From the NCBI GenBank assembly GCA_024239075.1, contig JANBVI010000036.1, positions 1 through 43,764 on the forward strand: DNA of 43,764 bases. The letters run 5' to 3'. This DNA is from Fischerella sp. CENA71. Its GTDB lineage: Bacteria > Cyanobacteriota > Cyanobacteriia > Cyanobacteriales > Nostocaceae. Position 1 is the first letter of the stretch, and each line of letters opens with the position of its first letter. The position numbers and the translations under genes are program-made. The notes beneath the pieces were generated by a model. That model saw nothing but the letters and a program-made list of their open reading frames with translations. It was not told where the DNA came from and made no database searches. Positions 26,481 through 35,895 of this stretch are shown here, one piece after another.

Positions 26481-27069
26481 TAGCGTCAGCCGATTTACCA
26501 AACGTTTGGGTGGCTGGGCTAGGTTAAAAAAATTATTACTCCTACTATTAAATAGTCTTCATAAGTAAGTCGGGAGAAAAATTTACAGGTATGTAACAGA
26601 AAGTTAAGCAGAAGAATGAGAGCTAAATTTTACACATTGTGTATTGTACCTCTCAGTATGCCTTCTTGGTCAGATAAATAACTTCATGTGACTTACACCA
26701 TAAATTGTCCGAAAAGGACAAGATATGGTTGAAAAGCTGTGACTCAAAGGAATTGTTTGCCGTTTTTTTAAAGGATAAAGTTGCCGTGACAGAGGCTGAA
26801 AGCATTATTCTCTCGATTCTTTCGGATCTTTCTGAATAGTTGTCGAGTTCTATTAAATAATAAAGTTGCCGTGAGTCCATGATAAAATAAGAGTCTTGGG
26901 CTTTGCGATCGCGCCATGACAAAGACAGAAGCTAGTTAGTCTCTGAGTTCGGCAAGCTTATGCTTTAATTTTCGGCAATCTTTTCCTTTAAGTCACAGAA
27001 CATCTTGGTATCTTTGTGAAAAACATTCATATCCTTCCGCTTGACAGTCCTCAAAGTTTTCGTTATGCT
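26481..27069 (+). other. Intergenic stretch, no convincing gene
   Basis: Contains the 12-base palindrome CCAAACGTTTGG at 26498-26509, 15 bases after the TetR stop, and a directly repeated AAAGTTGCCGTGA (about 26776 and 26863) 87 bp apart. A minus-strand open frame (26653-26922) has no recognisable family, domain or good ribosome site and is not called. One HIP1-like GCGATCGC occurs near 26906. Confidence 0.4.
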
Positions 27070-27091
27070 ACTTACCATAAATTAAGTAAGT
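27070..27091. promoter_or_regulatory. Operator-like dyad 1 upstream of TetR regulator
   Basis: Arms ACTTAC and GTAAGT enclose an AT-rich centre (CATAAATTAA), 22 bp in all, 22 bp before the GTG start at 27114. The 3' half, AAATTAAGTAAGT, is identical to the site at 27717-27738 before the SDR gene. Two near-identical dyads on either side of a TetR gene are strong evidence for its operators. Confidence 0.7.
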
Positions 27092-27113
27092 TGACAGTTC
27101 GAGTGGAGAATGT

Positions 27114-27701
27114 GTGAACGCTAAGGGAAAATCTGGAGAATCGCGAGAACAACTGCTGCAATTGGCTGAAGCTCTATTTGGTGAGCGAGGCTACACAGCA
27201 GTCACATTGCGAGATATAGCAAATGCCTTTAAGGTGCGGCAGGCTGCGCTTTACTACCATTTCCCTGGTGGTAAGGAAGATTTGTTTGTTGAGGTGATCA
27301 AATGCAGTTTGATGCGGCATCTCGACGGATTGAATCGCGTCATTTCCCAGGCAGAACCTAACTTATCTAGCCAACTCAACCAGATGGCAGATTGGTTGCT
27401 GGCACAGCCTCCACTCGATCTGACCCGACTGGCACGATCGGATCTCCCAGCCCTTTCTCAAGAACACTCTCAAGTTCTACAGGAGTTGGGGGAGGTCTGT
27501 CTCGTAAAGCCAATCCAGCAGGTTCTGGGGCAGGCTTATGAACGAGGAGAAATTCGTCTGGTTGATTCCAAACTCATGGCTACAGTGTTTTTGTCTCTGA
27601 TTGATACGGTGCATGATATGCATCGGTACAAGAATATTCCGAAGCAGGTTTTAGCAAGGGATGTAATTGACATCCTGTTGGATGGAATGCGTCGCCGCTA
27701 A
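27114..27701 (+). CDS. TetR-family regulator
   Basis: A 195-residue regulator with the HTH block LLQLAEALFGERGYTAVTLRDIANAFKVRQAALYYHFPGGKEDLFVEV. The C-terminal domain (LARSDLPALSQEHSQVLQELGEVCL) resembles the TetR_C type found in lipid/xenobiotic-response regulators. GTG start with GGAG five bases upstream. It probably represses itself and the downstream SDR genes through the two matching dyads. Confidence 0.88.
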   Translation: MNAKGKSGESREQLLQLAEALFGERGYTAVTLRDIANAFKVRQAALYYHFPGGKEDLFVEVIKCSLMRHLDGLNRVISQAEPNLSSQLNQMADWLLAQPPLDLTRLARSDLPALSQEHSQVLQELGEVCLVKPIQQVLGQAYERGEIRLVDSKLMATVFLSLIDTVHDMHRYKNIPKQVLARDVIDILLDGMRRR

Positions 27702-27716
27702 TTTTTTTGCTTAAAT

Positions 27717-27738
27717 GCTTACCTAAAATTAAGTAAGT
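27717..27738. promoter_or_regulatory. Operator-like dyad 2 between TetR and SDR genes
   Basis: Same arms as dyad 1 (CTTAC...GTAAGT) with centre CTAAAATTAA, identical at about 19 of 22 positions. Lies 40 bp before the SDR start, in position to control a separate promoter for the downstream genes. Confidence 0.7.
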
Positions 27739-27777
27739 GATTTTTCCATCAATAAACGACAAAAGAGGAATACAACG

Positions 27778-28680
27778 ATGGCAGTACGACATGGAGTTGC
27801 ATTGGTTACAGGTGCTTCGTCTGGGATTGGAAAAGCGACCGCTATGGCGTTGAGATCTGCTGGATTTACCACTTATGCAACTGCTCGAAATCCCAAAACG
27901 TTGAGCGATCTAACGGCAAAAGGGTGTCACATTCTTCAGTTAGACATTACGGACGAAGCGTCGATGCTTGCTGCTGTGCGATCGCTTGAAGCAAAGCATG
28001 GTGCAATTTCGGTTCTGGTGAACAATGCGGGATACAACCAGATTGGTCCCCTAGAAGAGTTGACAATGGAGGAGATTCGCCGTCAGTTTGAGACCAATGT
28101 GTTTGGCTTACTGCGGATGTGTCAGCTTGTGCTGCCAGGAATGCGATCGCAAGGCTATGGGCGCATTATCAATGTGGGTTCGATGGGCGGAAACTTCACC
28201 ACACCTGGAAATGGTGCGTATCACGCCAGTAAGTATGCGGTTGAATCGTTTACTGATGCGCTGCGCTATGAGGTGCAACCGTTTGGAGTGGATGTAGTTT
28301 TGGTTCAGCCAACGGGAGTGCGAACGCCATTTGTTGAGAAGCTCTATGCTTTGATGCCTCAAACGGGAAGTGATAGCCCCTATGCCGCATTCAAGCGGAA
28401 CATTGAAGCCCAAATTCAGCAGATGTTTGGAGGAAATGCCTGGGGCATTCTGAATCCAGAGGATGTTGCAAAGGTGATTGTACAGGCGGTTCTTGTGCGT
28501 CGTCCTCAGACTCGTTACAAAGTCGGATTGAGCGGCAAGATTTTCGTCTGGGTTCGTCGTTTGTTGTCCGATCGCGCTTGGGATGCGCTGATGTCTCGTA
28601 TGTTTCCAATGGGTGAGGTAACGAGTTCAAGAAATCGTCAGAAAGTTTTTCCAATTCGGGATTTTAAGACATTGAATTGA
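27778..28680 (+). CDS. Classical short-chain dehydrogenase/reductase
   Basis: A 300-residue SDR: cofactor motif TGASSGIGKATA near the N-terminus, NNAGYNQIGPLEEL, catalytic Ser region MGGNFTTPGNG and YHASKYAVESF (Tyr/Lys), then VVLVQPTGVRTPF. The long C-terminal part resembles retinol/hydroxysteroid-type SDRs. Likely uses NAD(P)H on a hydrophobic alcohol or ketone; substrate unknown. AGAGGAA precedes the ATG. First gene of a run of four that follows the TetR operator. Confidence 0.88.
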   Translation: MAVRHGVALVTGASSGIGKATAMALRSAGFTTYATARNPKTLSDLTAKGCHILQLDITDEASMLAAVRSLEAKHGAISVLVNNAGYNQIGPLEELTMEEIRRQFETNVFGLLRMCQLVLPGMRSQGYGRIINVGSMGGNFTTPGNGAYHASKYAVESFTDALRYEVQPFGVDVVLVQPTGVRTPFVEKLYALMPQTGSDSPYAAFKRNIEAQIQQMFGGNAWGILNPEDVAKVIVQAVLVRRPQTRYKVGLSGKIFVWVRRLLSDRAWDALMSRMFPMGEVTSSRNRQKVFPIRDFKTLN

Positions 28681-28781
28681 TTGGTATAGAGTATTCAGCT
28701 TTGTGTGATTGCTACAACAGTTGCTGCAACGTTATATCTTTTGCATGTGTGACCGTCAGTTAAAAGTGATTCTGTTTAACT

Positions 28782-29294
28782 ATGAACGCTGATTCACTCA
28801 TTCGCAATTTCTACAGTGCCTTGAGCCGTGATTTACTCATTTACATAATTGCTATAGCAGTTGCAACTGTAATTGCTTGGGTCATTTGGTACAGCAAGTG
28901 GACTAAACATAGGCGTGCTTGGTTAGCCACTGCGATCGTTCTAACAATTATTGGAGGTGGTCTGGTTGTTGCCGCCTACAGCTACCGAGTTGGCATTTCA
29001 ACAAAGTTAGAGGCTGATTTGTTTGCTGCTCAGACAAACCTTAACGCTGCTCGACAGGCGATCATCGATCAATATGGCGCTGAACGTGGAGTTCCCCACT
29101 TCCGCAGGCTTGCCATTATTTGGACTGCTGTGAGCGGAACTGCGATCGTGGCAATGCTCACCTTCCGTCATCCAGTCATGTTCGGAATTGGTAGTGCCGT
29201 TCTGTTTCTCTGTGCAGCATCGTTTGTGTTAGACCTTACTGCGTTTATGCGAGATATGGTTTATACCGCTCAGTGGATGGACTTATGGCAATAG
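28782..29294 (+). CDS. Four-helix membrane protein, unknown function
   Basis: A 170-residue protein with four hydrophobic segments (about 19-38, 46-66, 108-126, 130-152) and a short polar loop rich in alanine (LEADLFAAQTNLNAARQAII). I do not recognise a family. It lies between the SDR and the epimerase-like gene in the same direction, so it may handle transport or anchoring of the same pathway. Alternatively it is unrelated. Confidence 0.65.
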   Translation: MNADSLIRNFYSALSRDLLIYIIAIAVATVIAWVIWYSKWTKHRRAWLATAIVLTIIGGGLVVAAYSYRVGISTKLEADLFAAQTNLNAARQAIIDQYGAERGVPHFRRLAIIWTAVSGTAIVAMLTFRHPVMFGIGSAVLFLCAASFVLDLTAFMRDMVYTAQWMDLWQ

Positions 29295-29354
29295 TAAGGT
29301 TTTCACTGCTTTTTGAGTCGCTTTGACTGTTTTCTACTTCAGCAACGGGGGATC

Positions 29355-30332
29355 ATGAAAGTTTTTGTCACGGGTGGTTCTGGATTTGTGGGTCGTCACA
29401 TGATTAAAATGCTGCGCGATCGCGATGATGAAGTGATTGCTTTGGTAAGGTCAGACCGATCGGCAGAGCAAGTTACTCAATTGGGTGCAAAAGCAGTGCG
29501 AGGAGATTTGCTGGATGAACTGGTAATGATCCAAACAATGCAAGGGTGTGACGTTGTGTTTCACATTGCAGGTTATCTTGATATATGGGGTAAATATCAG
29601 GCGTTCTATCAAACGAATGTTTTGGGAACTGAATGTACATTAGCAGCAGCACAGGCGGCAAATGTTCCCTGTTTTGTGCAGATTGGTGCAGCGGCTTCTG
29701 TTTTTGATCGTCAACCTTTATCTCAGATTGATGAATCTTACCCGCTACAGCAGCCTAAATTTTCTCCTTACATTGCTACAAAAAGCTTGGCAGAACAGCG
29801 AGTCATTGCGGCAAATCATCCAGGATTTAGAACCTCTGTGGTTCGCCCCTCCTGGATTTGGGGGAAGGGAGATCACGCATTGTCTCAGTTAGTCAATGCC
29901 GTGAAGACTGGACAATTTGTTTGGATTGCTCAAGGCAACTATCCTTATATGACAACGCACGTTGCGAATGTTTGTCATGGGGCAATTTTAGCAGCCACAT
30001 GCAGCCCCGGTGGGCAAGCTTACTTTTTAAGTGATGGCGATGTTGTCAATTTTCGTAAATGGATAACAGCATTGCTAGAAACCGCTGGAGTTAAACCAGG
30101 ACGATTGAGCATTCCTCGTTGGGCTGCCTGGTATCTTGCTGAACTGAGCGAAATTGTTTGGACTATATCACGGCGAAAAGATGCCCCACCCATTACCCGG
30201 ACAATGGTCAGGTTGATTGGACAGGAATTAACCTTTAGCGATCGCAAAGCCCAACAAGAACTCGGTTATGCTCCCATTGTGACGCGGGATTTGGGGTTAG
30301 CAGAACTGACTGAGAACTTCAAAAAAATCTAG
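29355..30332 (+). CDS. Extended SDR (NAD-dependent epimerase / 3-beta-HSD-like)
   Basis: A 325-residue atypical SDR. MKVFVTGGSGFVGRHMIKML carries the GxxGxxG cofactor motif, CDVVFHIAGYLDIWGKYQ and TNVLGTECTLAAAQ follow, YIATKSLAEQRVI has the YxxxK pair, and VVRPSWIWGKGDHAL is typical of hydroxysteroid-dehydrogenase-like epimerases. The ATG at 29355 is chosen over the upstream open frame because the fold starts there and GGGGGATC precedes it. Confidence 0.85.
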   Translation: MKVFVTGGSGFVGRHMIKMLRDRDDEVIALVRSDRSAEQVTQLGAKAVRGDLLDELVMIQTMQGCDVVFHIAGYLDIWGKYQAFYQTNVLGTECTLAAAQAANVPCFVQIGAAASVFDRQPLSQIDESYPLQQPKFSPYIATKSLAEQRVIAANHPGFRTSVVRPSWIWGKGDHALSQLVNAVKTGQFVWIAQGNYPYMTTHVANVCHGAILAATCSPGGQAYFLSDGDVVNFRKWITALLETAGVKPGRLSIPRWAAWYLAELSEIVWTISRRKDAPPITRTMVRLIGQELTFSDRKAQQELGYAPIVTRDLGLAELTENFKKI

Positions 30333-30422
30333 TGATGGTTTGAAGTTCTCCAGTGTTCAAATCGGTTTGAGTTATCGTTTTCACAATTTAAGCGATTATC
30401 TATTTGAGAATGGTGGTTGCTC

Positions 30423-31259
30423 ATGAAAAGAACCGTTTTAGTAACCGGTGCTTCCAGTGGAATTGGTAGAGCGACAACGCTGAAGCTACTGAATGAGGGC
30501 TACTGTGTTTACGCCTCTGCCCGAAATCTTGCCAGGTTAGAATTTTTAGCGGTTAATGGTGCAGAAATTCTTGAACTGGATGTCACCCAAGACCAATCCA
30601 TGCAAACGAGCGTCGATCGCATCATTCATGACTGTGGCAGACTCGATATCTTAATCAATAATGCGGGATATGGATTTTATGGAGCGTTGGAGGATGTTCC
30701 TCTGAATGAGGCAAGACATCAGTTTGAAGTCAACCTGTTTGGGCTGGGACGGTTGACGCAACTGGTGCTTCCATATATGCGAAAACAGTCGTTTGGAAAG
30801 ATTGTCAATATCACATCTGTTGGTGGCAAAATCTATGAACCGTTAGGAAGCTGGTATCATGCGACAAAATTTGCTTTAGAAGGATTAAGTGATTGTTTAA
30901 GGTTGGAACTTAAACCCTTTGGCATTGATGTGATCATCATTGAACCAGGGCCTATCAAGACAGAGTGGGGAAGGATCGCCATTGAGAAGCTTATGACAAC
31001 ATCAGGTCATACTGCTTATGCAACAGCAGCACAATCAGGCGCAAAATTACTAGCGATCGCCAATGATGAAACGATTGCCTCTGAACCTGAAGTGGTAGCA
31101 GATGCGATCGCGAAAGCCATCAAAGCAAAGCGACCAAAAGCACGATATCCCGTAGGTACTGGAGCAGGATTTCTAGTGACCGTTCGTAAGTTCGCTAGCG
31201 ATGCCATGATGGATGCCTTTATGCAATTCATGATTAGGCAAGCATCAGCACGACAGTAA
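30423..31259 (+). CDS. Short-chain dehydrogenase/reductase
   Basis: A 278-residue classical SDR (VTGASSGIGRATTL, NNAGYGFYGALEDV, ITSVGGKIYEPLGSWYHATKFALEGLSD, IIEPGPIKTEW). It is clearly related to the SDR at 27778 but divergent, suggesting an old duplication with a different substrate. GGTGG lies six bases before the chosen ATG. It ends 67 bp before the damaged devB start. Confidence 0.87.
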   Translation: MKRTVLVTGASSGIGRATTLKLLNEGYCVYASARNLARLEFLAVNGAEILELDVTQDQSMQTSVDRIIHDCGRLDILINNAGYGFYGALEDVPLNEARHQFEVNLFGLGRLTQLVLPYMRKQSFGKIVNITSVGGKIYEPLGSWYHATKFALEGLSDCLRLELKPFGIDVIIIEPGPIKTEWGRIAIEKLMTTSGHTAYATAAQSGAKLLAIANDETIASEPEVVADAIAKAIKAKRPKARYPVGTGAGFLVTVRKFASDAMMDAFMQFMIRQASARQ

Positions 31260-31377
31260 TCGTGTGATTTCTTTGACATTTGCGATTGTATTTTTTGGAT
31301 GGTCATCTAATCCTCGACATTTGCTATGGCATTACAACTGCTAAAAACATTCAATCGCTCAATGCTTGCTTTGATTA

Positions 31378-32484
31378 GACTTGTCCGAAAACTGCAAAGC
31401 CAGTCTGTTCAAAGCTTTAGGGCAAAACTTTGATATCTTCATAAAAACGTAGCGATACGGCTTTGAGATAGTTAGTGATAGTTTGGAGGTATAAAAATCA
31501 ACTCCTGATTTTTTAAAATTTATAATTATTACTACTATTTAAGTTGCCAGAACTAAGCTGCCAATTCTTAACCTAACTAACCCACAAACTGTTAAGATAA
31601 TCTGCTCGTAAGTCTCAAGATTTAACCGAAATCTTTGTGAAGCAATCCGGAATATTTTGAGCAGACGTATTAAATGCTCAATAAATATCCGATTACTGGA
31701 CAAAGCTTTGTTTTCATCTTTTTGCTGTTGAGTTAATTCTCGTTTTGGTTTTCTTTTATGAGGAGTCGTGATGTTTTCGCCTCCTTGAAACCCTTTAATT
31801 TACTTTGAGACTTACGGAACAATTTTATATCAGATGTTGGTCCAGCAACGCCTACTTCTACCTCAACAATATCCTTACCTTCTGGTATCCCAATCATTAG
31901 ACTTTTTAATGTATGTTGTCTCTTCTTGCCAGAAAAATACTTCTGTTGCTCTTTTTGGTCAGAGTGTCGATATATTGGCTGTTCTAGGCTATCAACTAAT
32001 AACCTAAAATTAGTTAATATTTCTTGCACAAAGAGTAAGTCACTTTCATTATTTGAGACTTGTTCTAATAAACTGGATGGTAAAATGTCTCGAAGAATAC
32101 GTATCCAATCATGGAATGTATCATTAGCTTCAGTCTTAGAAACTCCAAACAACATTCCTAATACTTGAAATGTCGGCATTTGTCTTAAATAAAACAAGCA
32201 TAAACATACTTGCTCGTTTATTGATAACTTAGCTGGGCGACCTCCCCCAGACGCATTGATTCTAATTTTCTGACTCTCCTCTTTAACTTTGATGTCTTGG
32301 TGACGTTTTCGAGCGCAATTTAACAGTGATTGCAGTTGTTCATAACTAATCCCTAGAATTTGTTTTGTTCTATGTGGATATTTCTCGATATAATCAAAAA
32401 CCATAACTATTTCAGAAAAATGGTAAACACCTAATTCAACGTTTTACCATTTTTCTTTCCCTAAGTTAATATTTCGGACAAGTC
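31378..32484 (-). mobile_element. IS5-type insertion sequence within devB
   Basis: GACTTGTCCGAAA (31378-31390) and TTTCGGACAAGTC (32472-32484) are 13-bp inverted ends. TA on each side (31376-31377 and 32485-32486) is a target duplication, the only clean one in the window. Precise removal of the IS restores devB, so the insertion is probably recent. Confidence 0.88.
31539..32404 (-). pseudogene. IS5-type DDE transposase, frameshifted
   Basis: The main frame (32404 to 31733) has the helix-turn-helix MVFDYIEKYPHRTKQILGIS, SINEQVCLCLFYLRQMPTFQVLGMLFGVSKTEAN and DDE-type blocks (VDSLEQPIYRH with the first Asp; GIPEGKDIVEVEVGVAGPTSDIKLFR). Near 31790 it switches frame: the C-terminus (KPKRELTQQQKDENKALSSNRIFIEHLIRLLKIF, carrying the final Glu) is read to 31539. 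The shift lies by AAAGGGTTTC and may be programmed or a mutation. Confidence 0.75.
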
Positions 32485-33436
32485 TATTGCTGTAGGAATT
32501 GCGATTGCGGGTGGTTCGTTGTATTACACGTTCTCTTTGATCAGACAACCAACGACTGAATCCGTTATTAATGTTCCGGTTGATGAACCTGTCACTGCAC
32601 TAGGACGACTGCAACCTGTTTCCGAAGTGGTACGTGTTGCACCTCCCACAACATCAAATAACGATCGAGTGGCTCAACTGTTAGTTAAGCGAGGCGATCG
32701 CGTCCAGGCTAACCAGGTGATTGCAATTTTAGATAGCCGCGATCGTCTACAAACAGCACTGTTACAAGCACGAAAGCAAGTGAGCGTTGCTCAAGCCAGA
32801 TTAGCTCAGGTAAAAGCTGGTGCACAGTCAGGACAAATTGCCGCACAAAAGGCTGAGATTATGCGATTAGAGGAAGAATTGCAAGGAGAGATAGCCACTC
32901 AAACCGCAACGATTGCTCGGCGGCAGTCAGAAGTAAACGTGGCGCAGGCAGAACACAATCGCTACCTAGCACTCTACCAAGAAGGGGCGATCGCAGCGTC
33001 TATGCTCGATCAGCGACGACTCACGTTAGAAACGGCTCAAGCCCAACTCAACGAAGTGAAAGCAAATCGTATTGCGGGACAGGTGTTGGAGGTACACACC
33101 AAAGCAGGTGAGGCGATCACTTCAACCGGAATCGTTGCTCTGGGCACAACAGAACAGATGGAGGTAGTAGCAGAAATTTACCAGACCGACATTGGTAAAG
33201 TTCGTACAGGTCAATCAGGTGTAATTACCAGTGAAGCTTTTTCTGGAGAATTGCGTGGAATAGTTCAATGGGTGGGGCTACAAGTAAGCCAGCAAGAAGT
33301 TTTCAATAACCAACCGGGAGAGAATCTCGATCGCCGTGTAGTGGATGTGAGAATCCGATTGGATGAAGGGTCTAGCAAGCGAGTTGTTAGTTTAACCAAT
33401 TTGCAAGTACAAGTTCGTATTCAACCCTAATTCACG

Positions 33437-34239
33437 ATGCTGCGTAAATTCTTTCTTAAAACACCTCTCGCATGGTTGCAAGTTAGACGAGAACGAACTC
33501 GCCTACTGGTGGCGGTCGCGGGTATTGCCTTTGCCGATATTCTCATCTTTTTTCAACTGGGACTGATGGAGTCTGCCTATGTTTCTGCTACAGGAATGCA
33601 TTATAGGCTGCGAGGCGATTTATTTTTGATTAGTGCTATCTCAGATAACGTCAACACGATTAGACCCTTTCCCCGTGCCAGATTGTTTCAAGCAGTTGGT
33701 ACCGATGAAATTGCTTCGGTCAATGCTCTGTACACAGGTATCGGACAATGGCGCAATCCCAACAAGCGCACCTTCTGGCAGGTGCAAGTTTACGGTTTCA
33801 ATCCCAGTAATCCTACGATGGATATACCCGATGCTAAAGTTGAACTGAGCAAGCTCAAGATGTTGAATTATGCCTTGTTTGACCGAGCAGCTCGTCCAGA
33901 TTTAGGGGATGTAGCAGCAGAACTTCAGCAATCAAATCCGTTAACCGTTCAACTCAACAATGCCGCCATTCGGGTGATAGGCGTGTTTACAATGGGAGCT
34001 TCCTTTTCAGCTGACGGCAACCTGATTGTCAGTGATTCCACATTCCTACGTCTATTTCCCGATCGCCGACCTGATGAGATTGATATTGGTCTGATTATGC
34101 TCAAGCCACCCTGCTTCCCGTCAGCATGTCGATTAGCCGTGCCATTCTCGTCTTTGTTATGACGCTAGTAATGTGTATTGCCTCTGGTTCGATCGCCATG
34201 CGGAAGCTACAGTCCGCTGATCCGGCTGATATTTTCTAA
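33437..34239 (+). pseudogene. devC: DevC-family ABC exporter permease, internally deleted
   Basis: The N-terminal part (MLRKFFLKTPLAWLQVRRERTRLLVAVAGIAFADILIFFQ, first membrane helix, then the periplasmic domain to DEIDIGLIMLKP) is normal. At about 34113 it joins, out of frame, to the family C-terminus (LVFVMTLVMCIASGSIAMRKLQSADPADIF, 34148-34239). About 120 residues with two membrane helices are missing. The ATPase DevA is absent downstream. Together with split devB this exporter is dead. Confidence 0.85.
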
Positions 34240-34310
34240 ATCATCTAAATCAACCCTGACGAAACCCGTTATTTGCATTTCCCCTCTCAATCATTCTGAA
34301 TCGATAAGCA

Positions 34311-35102
34311 ATGAGAATACAAAAATTGCAAAGGCACTTGAATAGCGCATGGCTCAAATTCAGCTTTGATATGCTGTTTCGACTCGCTCGCGATCCCTGG
34401 CAGTATTCCAGTTCCTATGAACAATGGAAGTATGAGCAAGAGCTACAGCTTCTACCACCCATAGCATTCTCACAAGCACTTGAGTTGGGATGTGCAGAAG
34501 GTATCTTTACTGTTAAACTCGCTGCACGTGTGAAACAGTTGGTGGCAGCAGATATTTCAACGATTGCATTGATGAGAGCAAATCAGCGATGCGTGTTGCA
34601 GCAATGTGAAAATGTGCGGTTGATTCAGTTTGATATCACTCAAGACGAGCTTCCGCCTGAACGGTTTGACTTAATTGTCTGTAGTGAAGTTTTGTACTAT
34701 GTAGGCAATCAGACTATCCTTCGGGAAGTTGCGGAAAAATTGGCACGAGCACTCAAGCCCAATGGATATTTATTAACGAGCAATGACTATCGAGTTAAGA
34801 CGGAAAATTCTAATGGAATATTTGTGCAACAGAATGAAACATTGATGAAATACCTAGTTTTTGGAGCGCAAGCGATTGCGACGGCTTTATCTGAAACATC
34901 GTTAGACTTAGTAAAAGTTTATCAAACGCCGTTTCATTGCACTCATTTATTTCGCTGTCGTACGTCGGGCTGTGAATCAGACCATGAAGTTACTTCGTTA
35001 CCGGAAATTATTCATCTAACGGAAGCAGAGGTTCCAAGTCCTCAAACCACCGTTTTTGATTGGTTTTCGATTGCGAGAATCATGAAGATGTGGCAACGAT
35101 GA
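34311..35102 (+). CDS. SAM-dependent methyltransferase, NodS-like
   Basis: A 263-residue class I methyltransferase. After RDPWQYSSSYEQWKYEQELQLLP, the SAM motif ALELGCAEGIFTVKLA, the acidic VAADISTIALMRA and FDLIVCSEVLYYVGN are conserved as in NodS-type N-methyltransferases. The C-terminal region is more variable and includes two CxxC-like pairs (HCTHLFRCRTSGC). It follows the broken devBC; the next sequence is an IS fragment 37 bp after its stop. Substrate unknown. Confidence 0.8.
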   Translation: MRIQKLQRHLNSAWLKFSFDMLFRLARDPWQYSSSYEQWKYEQELQLLPPIAFSQALELGCAEGIFTVKLAARVKQLVAADISTIALMRANQRCVLQQCENVRLIQFDITQDELPPERFDLIVCSEVLYYVGNQTILREVAEKLARALKPNGYLLTSNDYRVKTENSNGIFVQQNETLMKYLVFGAQAIATALSETSLDLVKVYQTPFHCTHLFRCRTSGCESDHEVTSLPEIIHLTEAEVPSPQTTVFDWFSIARIMKMWQR

Positions 35103-35139
35103 TTAGGTGTGACTTTTCTTGTCCTCATTTCCTCACTAT

Positions 35140-35643
35140 CAGTAGATCACAAACTTTTTCCCAAAGGGCGATCGCCAACAAATTCATCAGTATATATAGG
35201 TTCTATATGCTACTTAATGTATCAATAAAAATTATCATTTTTTTAACAGTTTCAAGAAGTGAAATAATGAAAGTGTTGTGTATCATTTTGTTAAAATAAT
35301 TGACTTTTTTGTTAGAACAACTGGCTATAACAGAGACAGAAACTCTAGACGAAGTTATTAAGTGTTTAGCAGAAAATTTCTCAATTAAAACCCAAGGTGC
35401 ATGTGATCAAAAAACTTTATTTGAGATCAAGCGTGAGAGCAGCAAGCAATGGGGATACTATTGAGAATACAGCCAAAACGTTGAAGAAAATCCCATCGGA
35501 AAATGATATTAGATATCATCTCAACAAAATTAATGATTTTGAAGATTTAGAGAGACAAATTAATCAAGCTTTCAAAAGTCGAGTTCCGAGAGGAATTAAA
35601 AACGGACACCTAAAGTTAGCTATTGATTTAAACTTAATTCCTT
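35140..35643 (+). mobile_element. ISH3-type IS, 5' fragment
   Basis: Starts with CAGTAGATCACAAACTTTTT like the element at 17429 and is closely similar to it for about 500 bp, through the same frame change and LAIDLNLIP, where homology ends at about 35643. Transposase remainder and right end are absent. Same orientation as the full copy 17.7 kb away, which would allow recombination. Confidence 0.85.
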
Positions 35644-35844
35644 GTTCCTGAACGGAGTAATTGCTTTGAGAGCGTTCTTAAAACTCCTGGGTTCTCATCC
35701 AAGAAACAACAAGCTTTTATAATCCTGATTGCAAAAAAAATTGTCCTCTCAGCAATACTAATATTTATATTTGCTATCATGTTTCTAGTTGTAATCAATT
35801 ATTAATTATTCTCTCATATCCAATTTAAAAATATAGTTTTGATT

Positions 35845-35893
35845 AATTACGAATTACGAATTACGAATTACGAATTACGAATTACGAATTACG
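35845..35893. repeat. Heptanucleotide tandem repeat (AATTACG x7)
   Basis: Seven perfect tandem copies of AATTACG followed by a partial copy. This is a short tandemly repeated repetitive (STRR) sequence of the kind known in heterocystous cyanobacteria. It abuts the end of a transposase fragment. Confidence 0.95.
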
Positions 35894-35895
35894 AA

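Larger units (their letters stand above)
31326..33430 (+). pseudogene. devB: DevB-family ABC exporter membrane fusion protein, split by an IS
   Basis: The first 17 codons (MALQLLKTFNRSMLALI, starting at 31326) lie left of the IS and the rest starts at 32487. Removing the IS and one TA restores ALIIAVGIAIAGGSLYYTF, a signal-anchor helix, in frame. The remainder is a normal HlyD/DevB protein: VTALGRLQPVSEVVRVAPP, biotinyl-lipoyl-like LVKRGDRVQANQVIAILDS, a long coiled coil, then TDIGKVRTGQSGVI. DevBCA exporters secrete heterocyst glycolipids or other lipids. With the IS in place the protein lacks its membrane anchor. Confidence 0.88.

Noticed and set aside
26653-26922. 89-residue minus-strand frame between the two TetR units
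   Set aside because: No recognisable domain, start signal or conservation evidence; repeated GTTGCCGTGA inside suggests non-coding repeat DNA.
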